Origin: Litorivicinus lipolyticus
GTDB taxonomy: Bacteria; Pseudomonadota; Gammaproteobacteria; Pseudomonadales; Litorivicinaceae
NCBI RefSeq assembly: GCF_009650135.1
Contig: NZ_CP045871.1
Span: 496,001-560,000, forward strand
Reading direction: 5' to 3'
Length of the DNA: 64,000 nt
In this document: piece by piece, positions 1 to 8,509 of the stretch
How the letters are laid out: each line of letters begins with the position of its first letter
Position numbering within the stretch: the first letter of the stretch is position 1
The notes under the pieces: generated by a model
What the model saw: only the letters and a program-made list of their open reading frames with translations
Told to the model about the DNA's origin: nothing
The model's database searches: none
Program-made: the position numbers and the translations under genes

Positions 1-498
1 GGCACGTTGTCACCGGCGCGAATTGGCCGCGGGGTGGATCAAGTCTCCGCGCCCGAGCAGCGCGGCGACCGCATTCGTTGGATTGATGAATGCTCCGGCG
101 CCGGGCGCACATGGCTGGCCGGCTGTGATCAGCTGCGTGTACATTTAAACCGAACACTGATGGCAGGGCTGTTTTCGTTCGAGTCGCATTTCGCTCATTA
201 CCCAGCGGGCGCTTTTTACCAGCGCCACGTCGATGCATTTCGCGGCCAAGCCAATCGCCGTGTCTCGCTGGTGGCCTATCTAAATGACGAGTGGAGTGAC
301 GCGGACGGTGGTCAGTTAGTGCTGTACCCGACCGACCACCCGCAGGTTCGGGTGACCCCCGCGATGGGCACATTGGTGGTGTTTCTAAGTGAGGATCTGG
401 CGCACGAGGTATTGCCGGCCAGTCGCGATCGCTATTCGATTGCCGGCTGGTTTCGGGTCAATCAGTCCAGCACCGGGCGGGTCGACCCACCCGTCTAA
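1..498 (+). CDS. 2OG-Fe(II) oxygenase, SM-20/prolyl-4-hydroxylase-like (5' partial)
   Basis: C-terminal part of a non-haem iron, 2-oxoglutarate-dependent oxygenase. The reading frame is open to the window edge, and the visible residues begin inside the conserved N-terminal region (GRGVDQ...RGDRIRWI), so the real start lies upstream. Counting from the TTG at base 7, the double-stranded beta-helix shows the iron triad H74-x-D76 (RHVDAF) and H133, with R142 placed to bind the 2-oxoglutarate carboxylate, followed by a YSIAGWF strand. This order is typical of the SM-20/EGL-nine-related bacterial group. The protein substrate cannot be told from sequence. The stop overlaps the stop of the convergent cupin gene by 4 bases. 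Confidence 0.8.
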   Translation, partial: GTLSPARIGRGVDQVSAPEQRGDRIRWIDECSGAGRTWLAGCDQLRVHLNRTLMAGLFSFESHFAHYPAGAFYQRHVDAFRGQANRRVSLVAYLNDEWSDADGGQLVLYPTDHPQVRVTPAMGTLVVFLSEDLAHEVLPASRDRYSIAGWFRVNQSSTGRVDPPV

Positions 499-1112
499 AT
501 TGGCCGTCTGAGGTGTCCGCGCTTGCGCAGTACGCGGGTTGGCTCAAGCGCCTGCCATTGACCGTCAAACCCGGCGGGTAACCGGATCCAGCTGCCGCTA
601 GGGTAGTCGCCCGCTAGTACCCCTAGGCACCCGGATAGCACCATGACTTCGTCGCCGTCATGGCCGACTGGGCATGAGTCGGTCCAGGTTTCCAGGCTAA
701 CGATTTCAGTTTGGTGTTGATGCAGTGGGCCGTCGCCGGCATCGTCGATGACGAATTGCGCGCTGTCGTCAGCGGCGAACTGATGCAACTTTACCCAAAT
801 CAGGGCGCCTTGGGCGCCGACTTGGGGGGTGTGGCTTGTGCCGATCGGATTACGCAGGTAACTGCCGGCCGGATAGATGCCGTGTTCATCGCCAAATGCG
901 CCGTCCAATACAAATATTTCTTCGCCGCCGCCGTGGGTGTGGGCGCTGAATGAGGCGCCGGGCTGGTATCGAACTAACGAGGTGGCACGGGCCACTTCAT
1001 CACCGACGCGATCCAGCATCATGCGCTCGACCCCGGGCATCGGCGACGCCAACCATTGATAGTCACGCGGGTGAACCCGCGCGGGCTGATCAAAGTCGGC
1101 GCGCAGTCTCAC
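495..1112 (-). CDS. ChrR-like cupin domain protein
   Basis: A 205-residue protein with a cupin of the ChrR type. The metal-binding strand HTHGGGEEIFVL, a second strand GIYPAGSYLRNP and a later SHTP histidine match the pattern seen in ChrR anti-sigma factors and free-standing cupins. It lacks the N-terminal zinc-binding anti-sigma domain of ChrR, so it is probably an enzyme or sensor-like cupin, not an anti-sigma factor. The start is GTG. Only 2 bases separate it from the stop of rhlE upstream, so it is probably co-transcribed with that helicase. The substrate is unknown. Confidence 0.7.
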   Translation of the reverse strand: MRLRADFDQPARVHPRDYQWLASPMPGVERMMLDRVGDEVARATSLVRYQPGASFSAHTHGGGEEIFVLDGAFGDEHGIYPAGSYLRNPIGTSHTPQVGAQGALIWVKLHQFAADDSAQFVIDDAGDGPLHQHQTEIVSLETWTDSCPVGHDGDEVMVLSGCLGVLAGDYPSGSWIRLPAGFDGQWQALEPTRVLRKRGHLRRPI

Positions 1113-1114
1113 AC

Positions 1115-2560
1115 TTAGCGGTTGCCGGACGGCGCCGACGGACGACGCGGTGCGCTTGAGCGGCGTCGGCTATTGGCCGGCTTGTCACCGTCGCGGCGCT
1201 GACCACTGCTAGCACGTTCGCCGCCATTACCGCGCGACTCGCCGCGGCTATTGTCCGAGCGGGTGCTGCTGCGTCCGCCACCGGGACGGCTGTTGCCGCG
1301 TGAATTGCCACGATTATCGTCACGGTTGCCACCGCGGCTGTCGTCGCGACGGCGGTCACCGGTCGGCTTGGGCTTCTTCGGACGCGTGGCCGAACGTGGG
1401 CCGCGCAGGCTGGATTCAGGCAGCGGCGTCGAGGGCGTGAAACCTTCGATTTCGTGGCGCGGCAGAATCTTTTGAATCAAGCGCTCGATATCTTGCAGCA
1501 ACGGGAATTCTTCGCGATCGACCAGCGAGCTGGCCAGACCTGATTTGCCGGCACGCCCGGTACGGCCGATGCGGTGAACGTAGTCTTCGGAGACGTTGGG
1601 CAGATCGTAGTTGACCACGTAAGGTAACTCGTCGATGTCGATGCCACGGGCGGCAATGTCAGTGGCGACCAAGACCTGCAAGTCTCCGGCTTTGAACTCG
1701 GCCAATGCCCGGGTGCGCGCGCCTTGGCTTTTGTTGCCGTGGATAGCGGCCGACGGGATGTCCGCCTTGCCCAACAGCGTGGCGATTTTGTTGGCACCGT
1801 GTTTAGTGCGGCTGAATACCAGCACCTGGTGCCAATTGTTGTCTTTGATCAGGCGGATCAGCATGGTCGTCTTATCGGCCTTGTCGGTCGGATAAATACG
1901 TTGCTCAATACGCTCAACCGTGCTGTTGCGCGGCGTCACCGAAATCTCGACCGGATCGTTAACCAGTCCCTTGGCCAGGTTGCGTATTTCCTGGCTAAAG
2001 GTGGCGGAGTACAGCAGGTTTTGGCGCTTGGGCGGCAATAACCGGAAAATGCGTTTGATATCGTGAATAAAGCCCATGTCCAGCATGCGGTCGGCTTCGT
2101 CCAGCACCAGCACTTCGAGTTGCTCGAACTTAATCGCGTTTTGTTGGTGCAAATCCAACAGGCGACCCGGCGTCGCCACCAGCACGTCAACGCCACCGCG
2201 CAGTTTTTGCAACTGGGGGTTAATCTTGACGCCACCGAACACGACCGCCGCTTTGATCGGCAAGTGCTTGGCGTAGCTTTGCACGTTATCCAAGATCTGG
2301 GCCGCCAGTTCACGCGTCGGCGTAATGATCAGCGCACGCGCCTGGTTGGGTCGCGCACGTTCCCCCTTGGACAGGCGATCTAGGATCGGCAGGGTAAAGC
2401 CGGCGGTTTTACCGGTGCCCGTCTGTGCCGCGGCCATGACATCGCGGCCGGACATGACGGCGGGGATGGACTGGGCTTGAATGGGCGTCGGGGTGGTGTA
2501 GCCGGTTTCCAGCACTGCGTCCAAAATGGGTTGGGCGAGGCCGAGCTGATCGAATTGCAT
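1115..2560 (-). CDS. rhlE: DEAD-box ATP-dependent RNA helicase RhlE
   Basis: A 481-residue DEAD-box helicase that remodels structured RNA, probably in ribosome assembly and mRNA decay. The N-terminal Q-motif region is followed by Walker A AQTGTGKT, the DEAD box ([13 protein letters not shown]), SAT, and helicase C motifs ending in [13 protein letters not shown]. From about residue 385 the chain becomes a low-complexity tail rich in Arg, Gly, Ser and Asn, typical of RhlE, which probably binds RNA non-specifically. The length fits the gammaproteobacterial family. The ATG at 2558-2560 is the first in frame. The cupin gene follows at 2 bases, and a ytoQ-like gene lies upstream on the same strand. 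Confidence 0.92.
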   Translation of the reverse strand: MQFDQLGLAQPILDAVLETGYTTPTPIQAQSIPAVMSGRDVMAAAQTGTGKTAGFTLPILDRLSKGERARPNQARALIITPTRELAAQILDNVQSYAKHLPIKAAVVFGGVKINPQLQKLRGGVDVLVATPGRLLDLHQQNAIKFEQLEVLVLDEADRMLDMGFIHDIKRIFRLLPPKRQNLLYSATFSQEIRNLAKGLVNDPVEISVTPRNSTVERIEQRIYPTDKADKTTMLIRLIKDNNWHQVLVFSRTKHGANKIATLLGKADIPSAAIHGNKSQGARTRALAEFKAGDLQVLVATDIAARGIDIDELPYVVNYDLPNVSEDYVHRIGRTGRAGKSGLASSLVDREEFPLLQDIERLIQKILPRHEIEGFTPSTPLPESSLRGPRSATRPKKPKPTGDRRRDDSRGGNRDDNRGNSRGNSRPGGGRSSTRSDNSRGESRGNGGERASSGQRRDGDKPANSRRRSSAPRRPSAPSGNR

Positions 2561-2638
2561 GCGCTATCCAGAGAAAAAGGGTGGCGGAGTATAGGGGACT
2601 GGCTCGAACAATGTTGAGTTTTGTCCCCGGCGAGTTAA

Positions 2639-3076
2639 CTAGTTGGAACTTAGTACGTAGGCGAGAATTTGCACGACCTGGTCGGTGTTTTTGGCCCACG
2701 CCATGGCTTGGGCGTCGACTTCCTTTAAAGGATGCACAATATCGTCGGCGTGCAGCGTGATGTACGGCTTGCCCAATGCAGCGCAATAGCCCGCGTCAAA
2801 CGCCGCGTTCCACTGTTTGTATTTGTCACCGAAACGCACCACCACAAGGTCAGCCATTTCAATCGCAGTTTTGGTCCGGATGCCATTGACCTTGGAGGAC
2901 TGGTGGTCGCGCCAAAAACTTTCGGCCGGCACGCCCAGCATATCCCCGGCGGCGTCCGAGGCATCGTGGTCGGTGACGGGGGCCGAAAAGGTCACGTCTA
3001 GACCCCGTGCCGCGCAGCCTTTTTCAATGTCTTGGCGCCATTGGGTGTGGATCTCTCCGGAGAGGTAAACGTTCAT
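2639..3076 (-). CDS. YtoQ family protein
   Basis: A 145-residue protein recognised as YtoQ family, which is related in fold to nucleoside 2-deoxyribosyltransferases. Visible features are the N-terminal MNVYLSGEIHT strand, the ADLVVVRFGDKYKQWNAAFDAG segment (Asp and Asn/Glu positions resembling the nucleotide-binding face of the fold), and GKPYITLHAD. No catalytic activity has been firmly assigned to this family as far as I recall. It lies between rhlE and the divergent deaD gene, and its start is close to the promoter region of deaD. Confidence 0.8.
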   Translation of the reverse strand: MNVYLSGEIHTQWRQDIEKGCAARGLDVTFSAPVTDHDASDAAGDMLGVPAESFWRDHQSSKVNGIRTKTAIEMADLVVVRFGDKYKQWNAAFDAGYCAALGKPYITLHADDIVHPLKEVDAQAMAWAKNTDQVVQILAYVLSSN

Positions 3077-3099
3077 CTAAATTCCTTAAGTCAATTAAT

Positions 3100-3129
3100 C
3101 TGACACTATACCTTGGTCTGTGATAGTAT
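3100..3129 (+). promoter_or_regulatory. Candidate sigma70 promoter of deaD
   Basis: CTGACA at 3100-3105 (5 of 6 matches to the -35 consensus) is followed after 16 bases by GATAGT at 3122-3127 (4 of 6 to the -10). Transcription from here would start near 3134-3136 and give deaD a leader of about 135 bases. This is a visual match only. Confidence 0.45.
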
Positions 3130-3133
3130 TCGC

Positions 3134-3270
3134 GCCCCAAGAGTCAGGGAGAGTGTCGTTAACACGGCATCGCGACTCGAATTTGGTTCAAACCGTTTGT
3201 TTGAATCCCACCGGGCAATGGTCGACCGCAGTAAGGGTCTGGATTGCCTGACTTAACTTAAAGGCATTCT
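3134..3270 (+). promoter_or_regulatory. Structured 5' leader of deaD
   Basis: This non-coding stretch can fold. AGTCAGG at 3142-3148 is the exact complement of CCTGACT at 3247-3253, which would close a long domain. Inside it lie GTGT/ACAC (3153-3156 with 3162-3165) and a 7-bp stem TTCAAAC (3187-3193) with GTTTGAA (3199-3205) around a 5-base loop. Long structured leaders are known for the cold-induced deaD/csdA and csp mRNAs. That this one responds to temperature is inference. Confidence 0.4.
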
Positions 3271-5157
3271 ATGACTACCGAAATTACCTTCGCCGACTTG
3301 GCGTTGCCGACCGCTATTCTTGAAAATTTAACGCGCATTGGCTACGAAAAGCCCTCGGCCATTCAGGCCGCCAGTATCCCGCTTTTGCTGGCCGGCGAAG
3401 ACCTGTTGGGCACCGCCCAAACCGGAACCGGCAAAACCGCCGCGTTCGCTTTGCCTGCATTGGCGTTGATTGATCCCAATTCCAGCGACACCCAAGTGTT
3501 GGTATTGACGCCGACGCGTGAGTTGGCAATTCAGGTCGCCGAAGCCTTCCAAACTTACAGCCAAGGCATGCGTGGTTTTCACGTGTTGCCGATCTACGGT
3601 GGCCAGCCCATGAGCGGCCAGCTGCGTGGATTGCGCCGTGGCGTTCAAGTCGTGGTCGGTACGCCGGGCCGAGTCATGGATCACCTGCGCCGCGGCACCT
3701 TAAAGTTGGACAACCTGCGCGAAGTGATCTTGGACGAAGCGGACGAAATGCTGCGCATGGGCTTTATTGATGACGTCACCTGGATTTTGGAGCACGCACC
3801 GAAAGAGCGTCAGGTTGCGTTGTTCTCGGCCACCATGCCGCGTCCGATCCGTCGCTTGGCAGAGCAGTACCTGACCAACCCCAAAGAAATCTCCATTCAG
3901 GCGCAGTCCAGCGTGGTCGACAAAATCGACCAGGCCTACTGGCTGGTGTCGGGCGTTAACAAATTGGACGCCCTGACCCGCATCCTGGAAGTGGAAACCT
4001 TTGACGGCCTGGTGATGTTTGTTCGCACCAAAAACCAGACCATCGAAATGGCCCAGAAGCTTGAAGCCCGTGGTTACAGCGCCAAAGCGATTAACGGCGA
4101 TATGACCCAGAAGCTGCGTGAGCAGACCATTGGTGAGTTGAAAAGCGGCACTATCGATATTTTGGTGGCCACTGACGTCGCAGCGCGTGGTATTGACGTA
4201 CCGCGTATCACCCACGTGATCAACTACGACATTCCGATCGATCCCGAAGCCTACGTCCACCGTATTGGGCGTACCGGTCGAGCCGGCCGTTCGGGCAAGG
4301 CGATCTTGTTCGTCGCGCCGCGCGAGCGTCGTTTGTTGCGTTCGATCGAGAACTTGACCAAGACCCGCATTCAGGCGATGGACATTCCGACCCGCGATCA
4401 GGTCAGCGAAAAGCGTATTAACGACTTCAAGAGCCAGATCGGTGAAGCGCTGGAACACCCCAAGCTGAGCTTTTTCCAGCAAATGGTCACGGACTACCTG
4501 GAAGAATCGGGCGTTGAATTACTCGACCTGGCAGCCGCGTTGGCGTGCCTGGGTCAAAAAGACAAATTGTTGCTGACGGACGAGCGCCCAGAACGCGCTG
4601 AACGTCAAGAGCGTGCGCCGCGTGATCGCGGTGACCGTCCGGCACCGTTTTCAGAGCGCACCGAATGGCACGAAAAACAGCGTGAGCGTCGCGTACATGA
4701 CGACTCGGGCATGGGTTTCTACCGGATTTCGGTCGGCTACCAGCACAGCGTGCGTCCGGGTGACATCGTCGGCGCCCTGGTCAACGAAGCGGACATTGAT
4801 AAGGCCTCCATTGGTCGTATCCAGCTGTTTGACGATTTCTCGGTCGTACAGATGCCGGTCGGTATGCCTGACAACCTGTTGAGCCATCTGAAGCGTTTGA
4901 AAATTCGCGGTCAGAGCATCGTCATCAATCCGATCGACGTCAGCGAAGTGCCCGAGCAAAAGCGTCCGCCGCGCAGCGACAAGCCCCGCGGCGACCGTCC
5001 TTACGGTGACAAGCCCCGTGGCGATCGTCCGCACGGCGACAAAGGCGGCTACCGCGGCGACAAAGAACGCAGCAAGTCCGGCTTTAAGCACCGCAAGTCT
5101 AACGACTCGGGCTTTGACCCGGCCCGCGCACCGAAGAAGCGTCCGTCGCGCGACTAA
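3271..5157 (+). CDS. deaD: Cold-shock DEAD-box RNA helicase DeaD/CsdA
   Basis: A 628-residue helicase, the same size as E. coli DeaD (about 629). It unwinds RNA during ribosome biogenesis and at low temperature. Motifs run Q-motif (YEKPSAIQAASIP), [33 protein letters not shown] and [13 protein letters not shown]. Next comes a dimerisation/linker region and the DbpA-like RNA-binding domain (GFYRISVGYQHSVRPGDIVGA), and then a basic C-terminal tail carrying two exact-frame repeats of DKPRGDRP(Y/H)G. It has its own long leader and probable promoter. A cold-shock protein gene follows 189 bases downstream, which agrees with a cold-adaptation role. Confidence 0.93.
   Translation: MTTEITFADLALPTAILENLTRIGYEKPSAIQAASIPLLLAGEDLLGTAQTGTGKTAAFALPALALIDPNSSDTQVLVLTPTRELAIQVAEAFQTYSQGMRGFHVLPIYGGQPMSGQLRGLRRGVQVVVGTPGRVMDHLRRGTLKLDNLREVILDEADEMLRMGFIDDVTWILEHAPKERQVALFSATMPRPIRRLAEQYLTNPKEISIQAQSSVVDKIDQAYWLVSGVNKLDALTRILEVETFDGLVMFVRTKNQTIEMAQKLEARGYSAKAINGDMTQKLREQTIGELKSGTIDILVATDVAARGIDVPRITHVINYDIPIDPEAYVHRIGRTGRAGRSGKAILFVAPRERRLLRSIENLTKTRIQAMDIPTRDQVSEKRINDFKSQIGEALEHPKLSFFQQMVTDYLEESGVELLDLAAALACLGQKDKLLLTDERPERAERQERAPRDRGDRPAPFSERTEWHEKQRERRVHDDSGMGFYRISVGYQHSVRPGDIVGALVNEADIDKASIGRIQLFDDFSVVQMPVGMPDNLLSHLKRLKIRGQSIVINPIDVSEVPEQKRPPRSDKPRGDRPYGDKPRGDRPHGDKGGYRGDKERSKSGFKHRKSNDSGFDPARAPKKRPSRD
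4978..5037 (+). repeat. 30-base tandem repeat in the deaD tail
   Basis: Two in-frame 30-base units encode DKPRGDRPYG and DKPRGDRPHG, differing mainly at third codon positions. A degenerate third unit (DKGGYRGDKE) follows. This is the RG-rich RNA-binding tail and not a mobile repeat. Confidence 0.8.
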
Positions 5158-5193
5158 ATTATTTAGCACTCGGAGCTTGTAGTGGCGTAAATT

Positions 5194-5223
5194 CCTCTAT
5201 AGGCTCCTACTTAGGTATAGAGG
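5194..5223 (+). repeat. Inverted repeat between deaD and csp
   Basis: CCTCTATA at 5194-5201 pairs perfectly with TATAGAGG at 5216-5223 around a 14-base loop that can itself form a CCTA/TAGG mini-stem. No T-run follows directly, so it is not an obvious intrinsic terminator. It may protect the deaD 3' end or belong to the leader of the cold-shock gene. The rest of 5158-5346 shows no gene. Confidence 0.4.
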
Positions 5224-5346
5224 CGAATAAACGTCGAGTTTTTCCAGCAATGGATTTGGTCACCGTTTTGCACTCTTCTGTACCGTCCGGCGTCGGCACT
5301 AGGTCACGACCGGTTTTTTAAAAGTCAGAAAAGGTATACTCGAGCA

Positions 5347-5556
5347 ATGTCCGAGAAGCAAAACGGAACCGTTAAGTGGTTCAACGAAAGTAAAGGCTAC
5401 GGCTTCATCCAACGTGATGGCGGCGCTGACCTGTTTGTTCACTTCAGCAACATTTCTGGTAGCGGATTCCGCACCCTTCAAGAAGGTCAGCCTGTGACTT
5501 TCACTGAAGGTACTGGCCAGAAAGGTCCTCAAGCCGAGAACGTTGAACCTGCCTAA
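5347..5556 (+). CDS. CspA-family cold-shock protein
   Basis: A 69-residue OB-fold protein that binds single-stranded RNA/DNA and melts secondary structure. It contains RNP1 (KGYGFIQ) and RNP2 (LFVHFSNI), the WFN aromatic cluster, and the usual short length of the family. An AAGG at 5331-5334 can serve as ribosome binding site. A strong terminator sits 29 bases after the stop, so it is probably a monocistronic unit. Which Csp paralogue it corresponds to cannot be said. Confidence 0.93.
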   Translation: MSEKQNGTVKWFNESKGYGFIQRDGGADLFVHFSNISGSGFRTLQEGQPVTFTEGTGQKGPQAENVEPA

Positions 5557-5584
5557 GGTCTGACTGCTCAGTTTGTAACGAGAG

Positions 5585-5607
5585 CGCCTGCATTTGCGGG
5601 CGTTTTT
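5585..5607 (+). terminator. Intrinsic terminator after the cold-shock gene
   Basis: CGCCTGC (5585-5591) and GCGGGCG (5596-5602) form a 7-bp stem with one G-T pair around an ATTT loop, followed by TTTTT at 5603-5607. Confidence 0.8.
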
Positions 5608-5627
5608 GTATGCGTTATTTTTGACGC

Positions 5628-5656
5628 TTGTCAGCGCGTGCAAACGCCGCTATGTT
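5628..5656 (+). promoter_or_regulatory. Candidate promoter of the leu leader and leuA
   Basis: TTGTCA (5628-5633, 5 of 6) and TATGTT (5651-5656, 4 of 6) are separated by exactly 17 bases. The predicted transcription start falls at about 5663, which is the A of the leader-peptide ATG, so the leader peptide may be translated from a leaderless 5' end. An alternative -35, TTGACG at 5621-5626, has no -10 at good spacing. Confidence 0.45.
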
Positions 5657-5662
5657 TCAAGT

Positions 5663-5758
5663 ATGAACTCACACACTCCCACAGCGTTCTCGCTGACCGG
5701 CCTTCTGGCTGCGTTGACCTGTGTGTGCTCGCTACGCGCCCTGCTACGACTGCCCTGA
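5663..5758 (+). CDS. leuL: Leucine-rich leader peptide (31 aa) upstream of leuA
   Basis: A short open frame of 31 codons runs from ATG 5663 to TGA 5756. Eight of 31 residues are leucine, at positions 11, 14, 15, 18, 24, 27, 28 and 30, concentrated towards the end (SLRALLRLP). Its stop codon falls inside the loop of a terminator-like hairpin, and leuA follows. Leu-rich leader peptides of this sort control leucine operons by ribosome-mediated attenuation in enteric bacteria. The exact antiterminator pairing is not resolved here, and no Shine-Dalgarno is visible, which agrees with the promoter prediction that the mRNA starts at the ATG. Confidence 0.6.
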   Translation: MNSHTPTAFSLTGLLAALTCVCSLRALLRLP

Positions 5759-5776
5759 GGGGCATATTATTTTTTA
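5751..5776 (+). terminator. Attenuator-type terminator before leuA
   Basis: TGCCC (5751-5755) and GGGCA (5760-5764) form a compact 5-bp stem around TGAG, followed by TATTATTTTTT. It lies in front of leuA and overlaps the leader-peptide stop, so it acts on transcripts entering leuA. GCCCTG also occurs a second time at about 5738, giving an alternative partner for the 3' arm. Confidence 0.55.
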
Positions 5777-5844
5777 CCCAACAGGTCTGACTAATTTCGT
5801 AGCAACTCTTTAAGATAGGGCTGGCGCGTCCGCCCAAAGGAATA

Positions 5845-7395
5845 ATGATGACAACAAACAATTTGGTGATCTTTGACACCACCATGCGTGATGGCGAGCA
5901 GTCGCCGGGCGCGTCTATGAGCCGCGATGAAAAAGTGCGCATCGGCAAGACCCTCGAGCGTCTCGGTGTTGATGTTATGGAAGCCGGCTTTGCAATCGCC
6001 AGCAAAGGCGACTTCGAGGCAGTCCGCGCGGTCGCCAGTGTGGTTAAAGAGAGCACGGTCTGTTCGTTGGCACGTGCCCACGACAAAGACATTGAAGCGG
6101 CGGCTGAGGCGCTGGAGCCGGCGGCGCGTAAGCGTATTCACACCTTTATCGCGACCAGCCCGATCCATATGAAGTACAAGCTCAAGATGGAGCCGGACCA
6201 GGTTGTTGAACAGGCTGTGGCCGCCGTTAAGAAGGCCCGTCAATACTGCGATGACGTTGAATTCAGTGCCGAAGACGCGGGTCGCTCGGACCCAGACTTT
6301 TTATGCCGAATTTTTGAGGCCGTGATTGCCGCCGGTGCCGGAACGATCAATATCCCCGACACGGTCGGCTATGCCTTGCCGCATGAATTCGGTGCCCTGG
6401 TGGGCGACGTCATGGCGCGCACCGCCAACTCGGATCGCGCGATTTTCAGCGTCCACTGCCACAACGACCTGGGTTTGGCCGTCGCCAACTCGTTGGCCGC
6501 GGTTCAACAGGGTGCCCGTCAGGTCGAGTGCACCATCAACGGCTTGGGCGAGCGCGCGGGCAATGCCAGCCTCGAAGAAATCGTCATGGCGATGCGCGTG
6601 CGCAAAGACTTGATGGCCTTGGATACGCGTATTGATACCACCCAAATCGTTCCGGCGAGCCGTTTGGTATCCAGCATCACCGGGTTCGCGGTCCAGCCCA
6701 ACAAAGCCATCGTCGGTGCCAATGCCTTTGCGCACGAAGCGGGCATTCACCAGGATGGCGTGCTCAAGCACCGCGAGACCTATGAAATTATGGCCGCCGA
6801 GGACGTCGGTTGGTCGGCTAACCGGATGGTGCTCGGCAAGCACTCGGGGCGTGCTGCCTTCAAGAGCCGTTTGGAAGAGCTGGGGATTGAGCCGGGTGAC
6901 GACAATGACTTTGGCGATGCCTTTGTGCGCTTCAAAGCATTGGCGGACAAAAAACACGACATTTTCGACGAAGACTTGGTTGCGTTGGTTTCGGGTAATG
7001 AAAGTATGGACGGGGCGGCCATGTTCACCTTGACCAACTTGAACGTGACCAGCCAGTTAGGCACCAACCCCAATGCCGCGGTGTCGCTGGATGTTCAGGG
7101 CGAGGGTGTCGATTCCAGTGCCCAGGGCGACGGCCCCGTAGATGCGGTGTTCAAGGCGATTGAGAAAATTGCCCAGTCCGGCTGCGAGCAAAAACTTTAT
7201 AACGTCAACGCGATCACTTCGGGCACCGAGTCCCAAGGTGAAGTCACGGTCCGTCTGGAGCGCGCAGGGCGCATCGTTAATGGCGTCGGTGCGGACACCG
7301 ATATTGTCGTTGCCAGCGCCAAGGCCTACTTGCACGCCTTGAACCAAATGATGCGACCCCAGCTGCGCCAGCATCCGCAGGCCAGCGGCGTTTGA
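5845..7395 (+). CDS. leuA: 2-isopropylmalate synthase
   Basis: Condenses acetyl-CoA with 2-oxoisovalerate, the first committed step of leucine synthesis. The 516-residue chain has the HMGL-type TIM barrel with [15 protein letters not shown] at the N-terminus, the metal-binding HCHNDLG motif and the [13 protein letters not shown] signature. The C-terminal third is the LeuA allosteric dimer domain that senses leucine. AAAGGA precedes the start. ATG 5845 is followed directly by a second ATG, so the start is uncertain by one codon. A Leu-rich leader peptide and terminator lie upstream. leuBCD are not in this window. Confidence 0.93.
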   Translation: MMTTNNLVIFDTTMRDGEQSPGASMSRDEKVRIGKTLERLGVDVMEAGFAIASKGDFEAVRAVASVVKESTVCSLARAHDKDIEAAAEALEPAARKRIHTFIATSPIHMKYKLKMEPDQVVEQAVAAVKKARQYCDDVEFSAEDAGRSDPDFLCRIFEAVIAAGAGTINIPDTVGYALPHEFGALVGDVMARTANSDRAIFSVHCHNDLGLAVANSLAAVQQGARQVECTINGLGERAGNASLEEIVMAMRVRKDLMALDTRIDTTQIVPASRLVSSITGFAVQPNKAIVGANAFAHEAGIHQDGVLKHRETYEIMAAEDVGWSANRMVLGKHSGRAAFKSRLEELGIEPGDDNDFGDAFVRFKALADKKHDIFDEDLVALVSGNESMDGAAMFTLTNLNVTSQLGTNPNAAVSLDVQGEGVDSSAQGDGPVDAVFKAIEKIAQSGCEQKLYNVNAITSGTESQGEVTVRLERAGRIVNGVGADTDIVVASAKAYLHALNQMMRPQLRQHPQASGV

Positions 7396-8075
7396 TCGCA
7401 CCGGGAATCGGTCAGGGCGGGCGCGATCCTGCCATTGCTCGTGCGGCGCTGGAGCACATGGGTATCACGCCTTGGGTGTTGCGGGAGCGTGTAGCCGAGC
7501 CGATTAGCCAGCCCGTTGGCAAGCCGATTGCCAAAGCAGCGCCGGCTGCACCGCTCGCTGCTCGTGAACCTGAACGCGCCGCGATTGTTATTCCCAAGCC
7601 CGAGCCAGTGGTTGCTAAGTCGCGGGAGCCCGCTGAAGACACCGAGTCTGAACCTGCGCCGAGTGACCGTGTTGAACCAGTCTTTTTTGCCTGCATGCAG
7701 CGCGGCGAGTTGTTGGTGATGGCACAGCTACCCAGTTGGTCCAATGGCTTGCTGGAGCACGTCAGCGCCGGCTTCCTCAAGGATCTGTTGGGGCATTTGC
7801 CGGACGGCGAAGCACCGCGTGACGTGATGGCGATCAATTTGCCAGACCAGACCCAATACGATGTGCGCGCCATGGTCCAGGGGCGTCTGATGCGCGAGCG
7901 CGGCCGTGGGGTCAAACGTTGCTTGCTGCTGTCGGATCTGTCCGCATTGGTGGCGCCGGCGGTCCCGACCGAAATGGCGCTGTTCGAGGCGCCAGGCCTG
8001 CAAACACTGTGGGAATCCGGTTCGGCTAAGCAAGCCCTGTGGGCGCTGGTTCAGCGGTTGTCGGGTTCGGTTTGA
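7392..8075 (+). CDS. holD: DNA polymerase III psi subunit-like protein
   Basis: A 227-residue protein whose ends resemble E. coli HolD (137 residues). The N-terminal [15 protein letters not shown] matches the psi helix that contacts chi (QLQQLGITQWSLRR in E. coli), and the C-terminus [21 protein letters not shown] resembles its last helix. Between residues about 40 and 95 lies a Pro/Ala/Glu-rich, probably disordered insertion absent from the E. coli protein. The gene sits directly before rimI, the conserved holD-rimI order. The TTG start overlaps the leuA stop (TTGA). The next ATG would cut into the conserved helix, so I kept TTG. Psi bridges the clamp loader and SSB through chi. Confidence 0.7.
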   Translation: MIAPGIGQGGRDPAIARAALEHMGITPWVLRERVAEPISQPVGKPIAKAAPAAPLAAREPERAAIVIPKPEPVVAKSREPAEDTESEPAPSDRVEPVFFACMQRGELLVMAQLPSWSNGLLEHVSAGFLKDLLGHLPDGEAPRDVMAINLPDQTQYDVRAMVQGRLMRERGRGVKRCLLLSDLSALVAPAVPTEMALFEAPGLQTLWESGSAKQALWALVQRLSGSV

Positions 8076-8509
8076 ACCTGCGGCCGATGACCGACGCGGA
8101 TTTGCCGATGGTGGCCGAGGTTGAGGCCGCGGCGTACAGCCACCCCTGGTCGATGAACGTGATTCGCGGCTGCATCAAAATGCGTTACGACGCCTGGGTC
8201 GCCGAATTGGAAGGGGTGATTCGCGGGCACCTGTTTATCCAATGCGTGCTGGACGAAGCGCATTTGCTAAACGTATGCGTCCATCCGACTCTGCAAGGTC
8301 AGGGCTTTGGGCGCCAATTAGTCGCCCACGCCGAGGCCCGTTGCGAGCAGCTGGGGGCGTCACGGATTATTTTGGAAGTGCGGCCTTCAAACAAGCCGGC
8401 GCGGCGGTTGTATCGCGATGCCGGCTTCGAGCGTATCGGCGTTCGCCCGGGTTATTACCCCGGACACGGCAGCCGTGAAGATGCCTGGGTGCTGTCTAAG
8501 TACCTTTAG
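8072..8509 (+). CDS. rimI: Ribosomal-protein S18 alanine N-acetyltransferase RimI
   Basis: A GNAT-fold acetyltransferase of about 145 residues that acetylates the N-terminus of ribosomal protein S18. Visible are an N-terminal LRPMTDADLPMVAEVEAAAYSHPWS, the acetyl-CoA loop VHPTLQGQGFGRQLV (Q/R-x-x-G-x-G/A), ILEVRPSNKPARRLY and the C-terminal GFERIGVRPGYY, all typical of RimI. The most likely start is the TTG at 8072 overlapping the holD stop. A GTG at 8039 is possible but adds 11 poorly conserved residues, and ATG 8087 is a third option. The end overlaps the convergent fabY stop. Confidence 0.88.
   Translation: MNLRPMTDADLPMVAEVEAAAYSHPWSMNVIRGCIKMRYDAWVAELEGVIRGHLFIQCVLDEAHLLNVCVHPTLQGQGFGRQLVAHAEARCEQLGASRIILEVRPSNKPARRLYRDAGFERIGVRPGYYPGHGSREDAWVLSKYL

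Noticed and set aside
3181..3210. tRNA T-arm-like stretch (GGTTCAAAC...GTTTGAATCC)
   Set aside because: No acceptor, D or anticodon arms fit around it and no CCA; it is better read as a hairpin of the deaD leader.
5335..5340. TATACT as -10 of the cold-shock gene
   Set aside because: It lies only 6 bases before the ATG, so a transcript starting after it would lack or lose the start codon; it overlaps the ribosome-site region.
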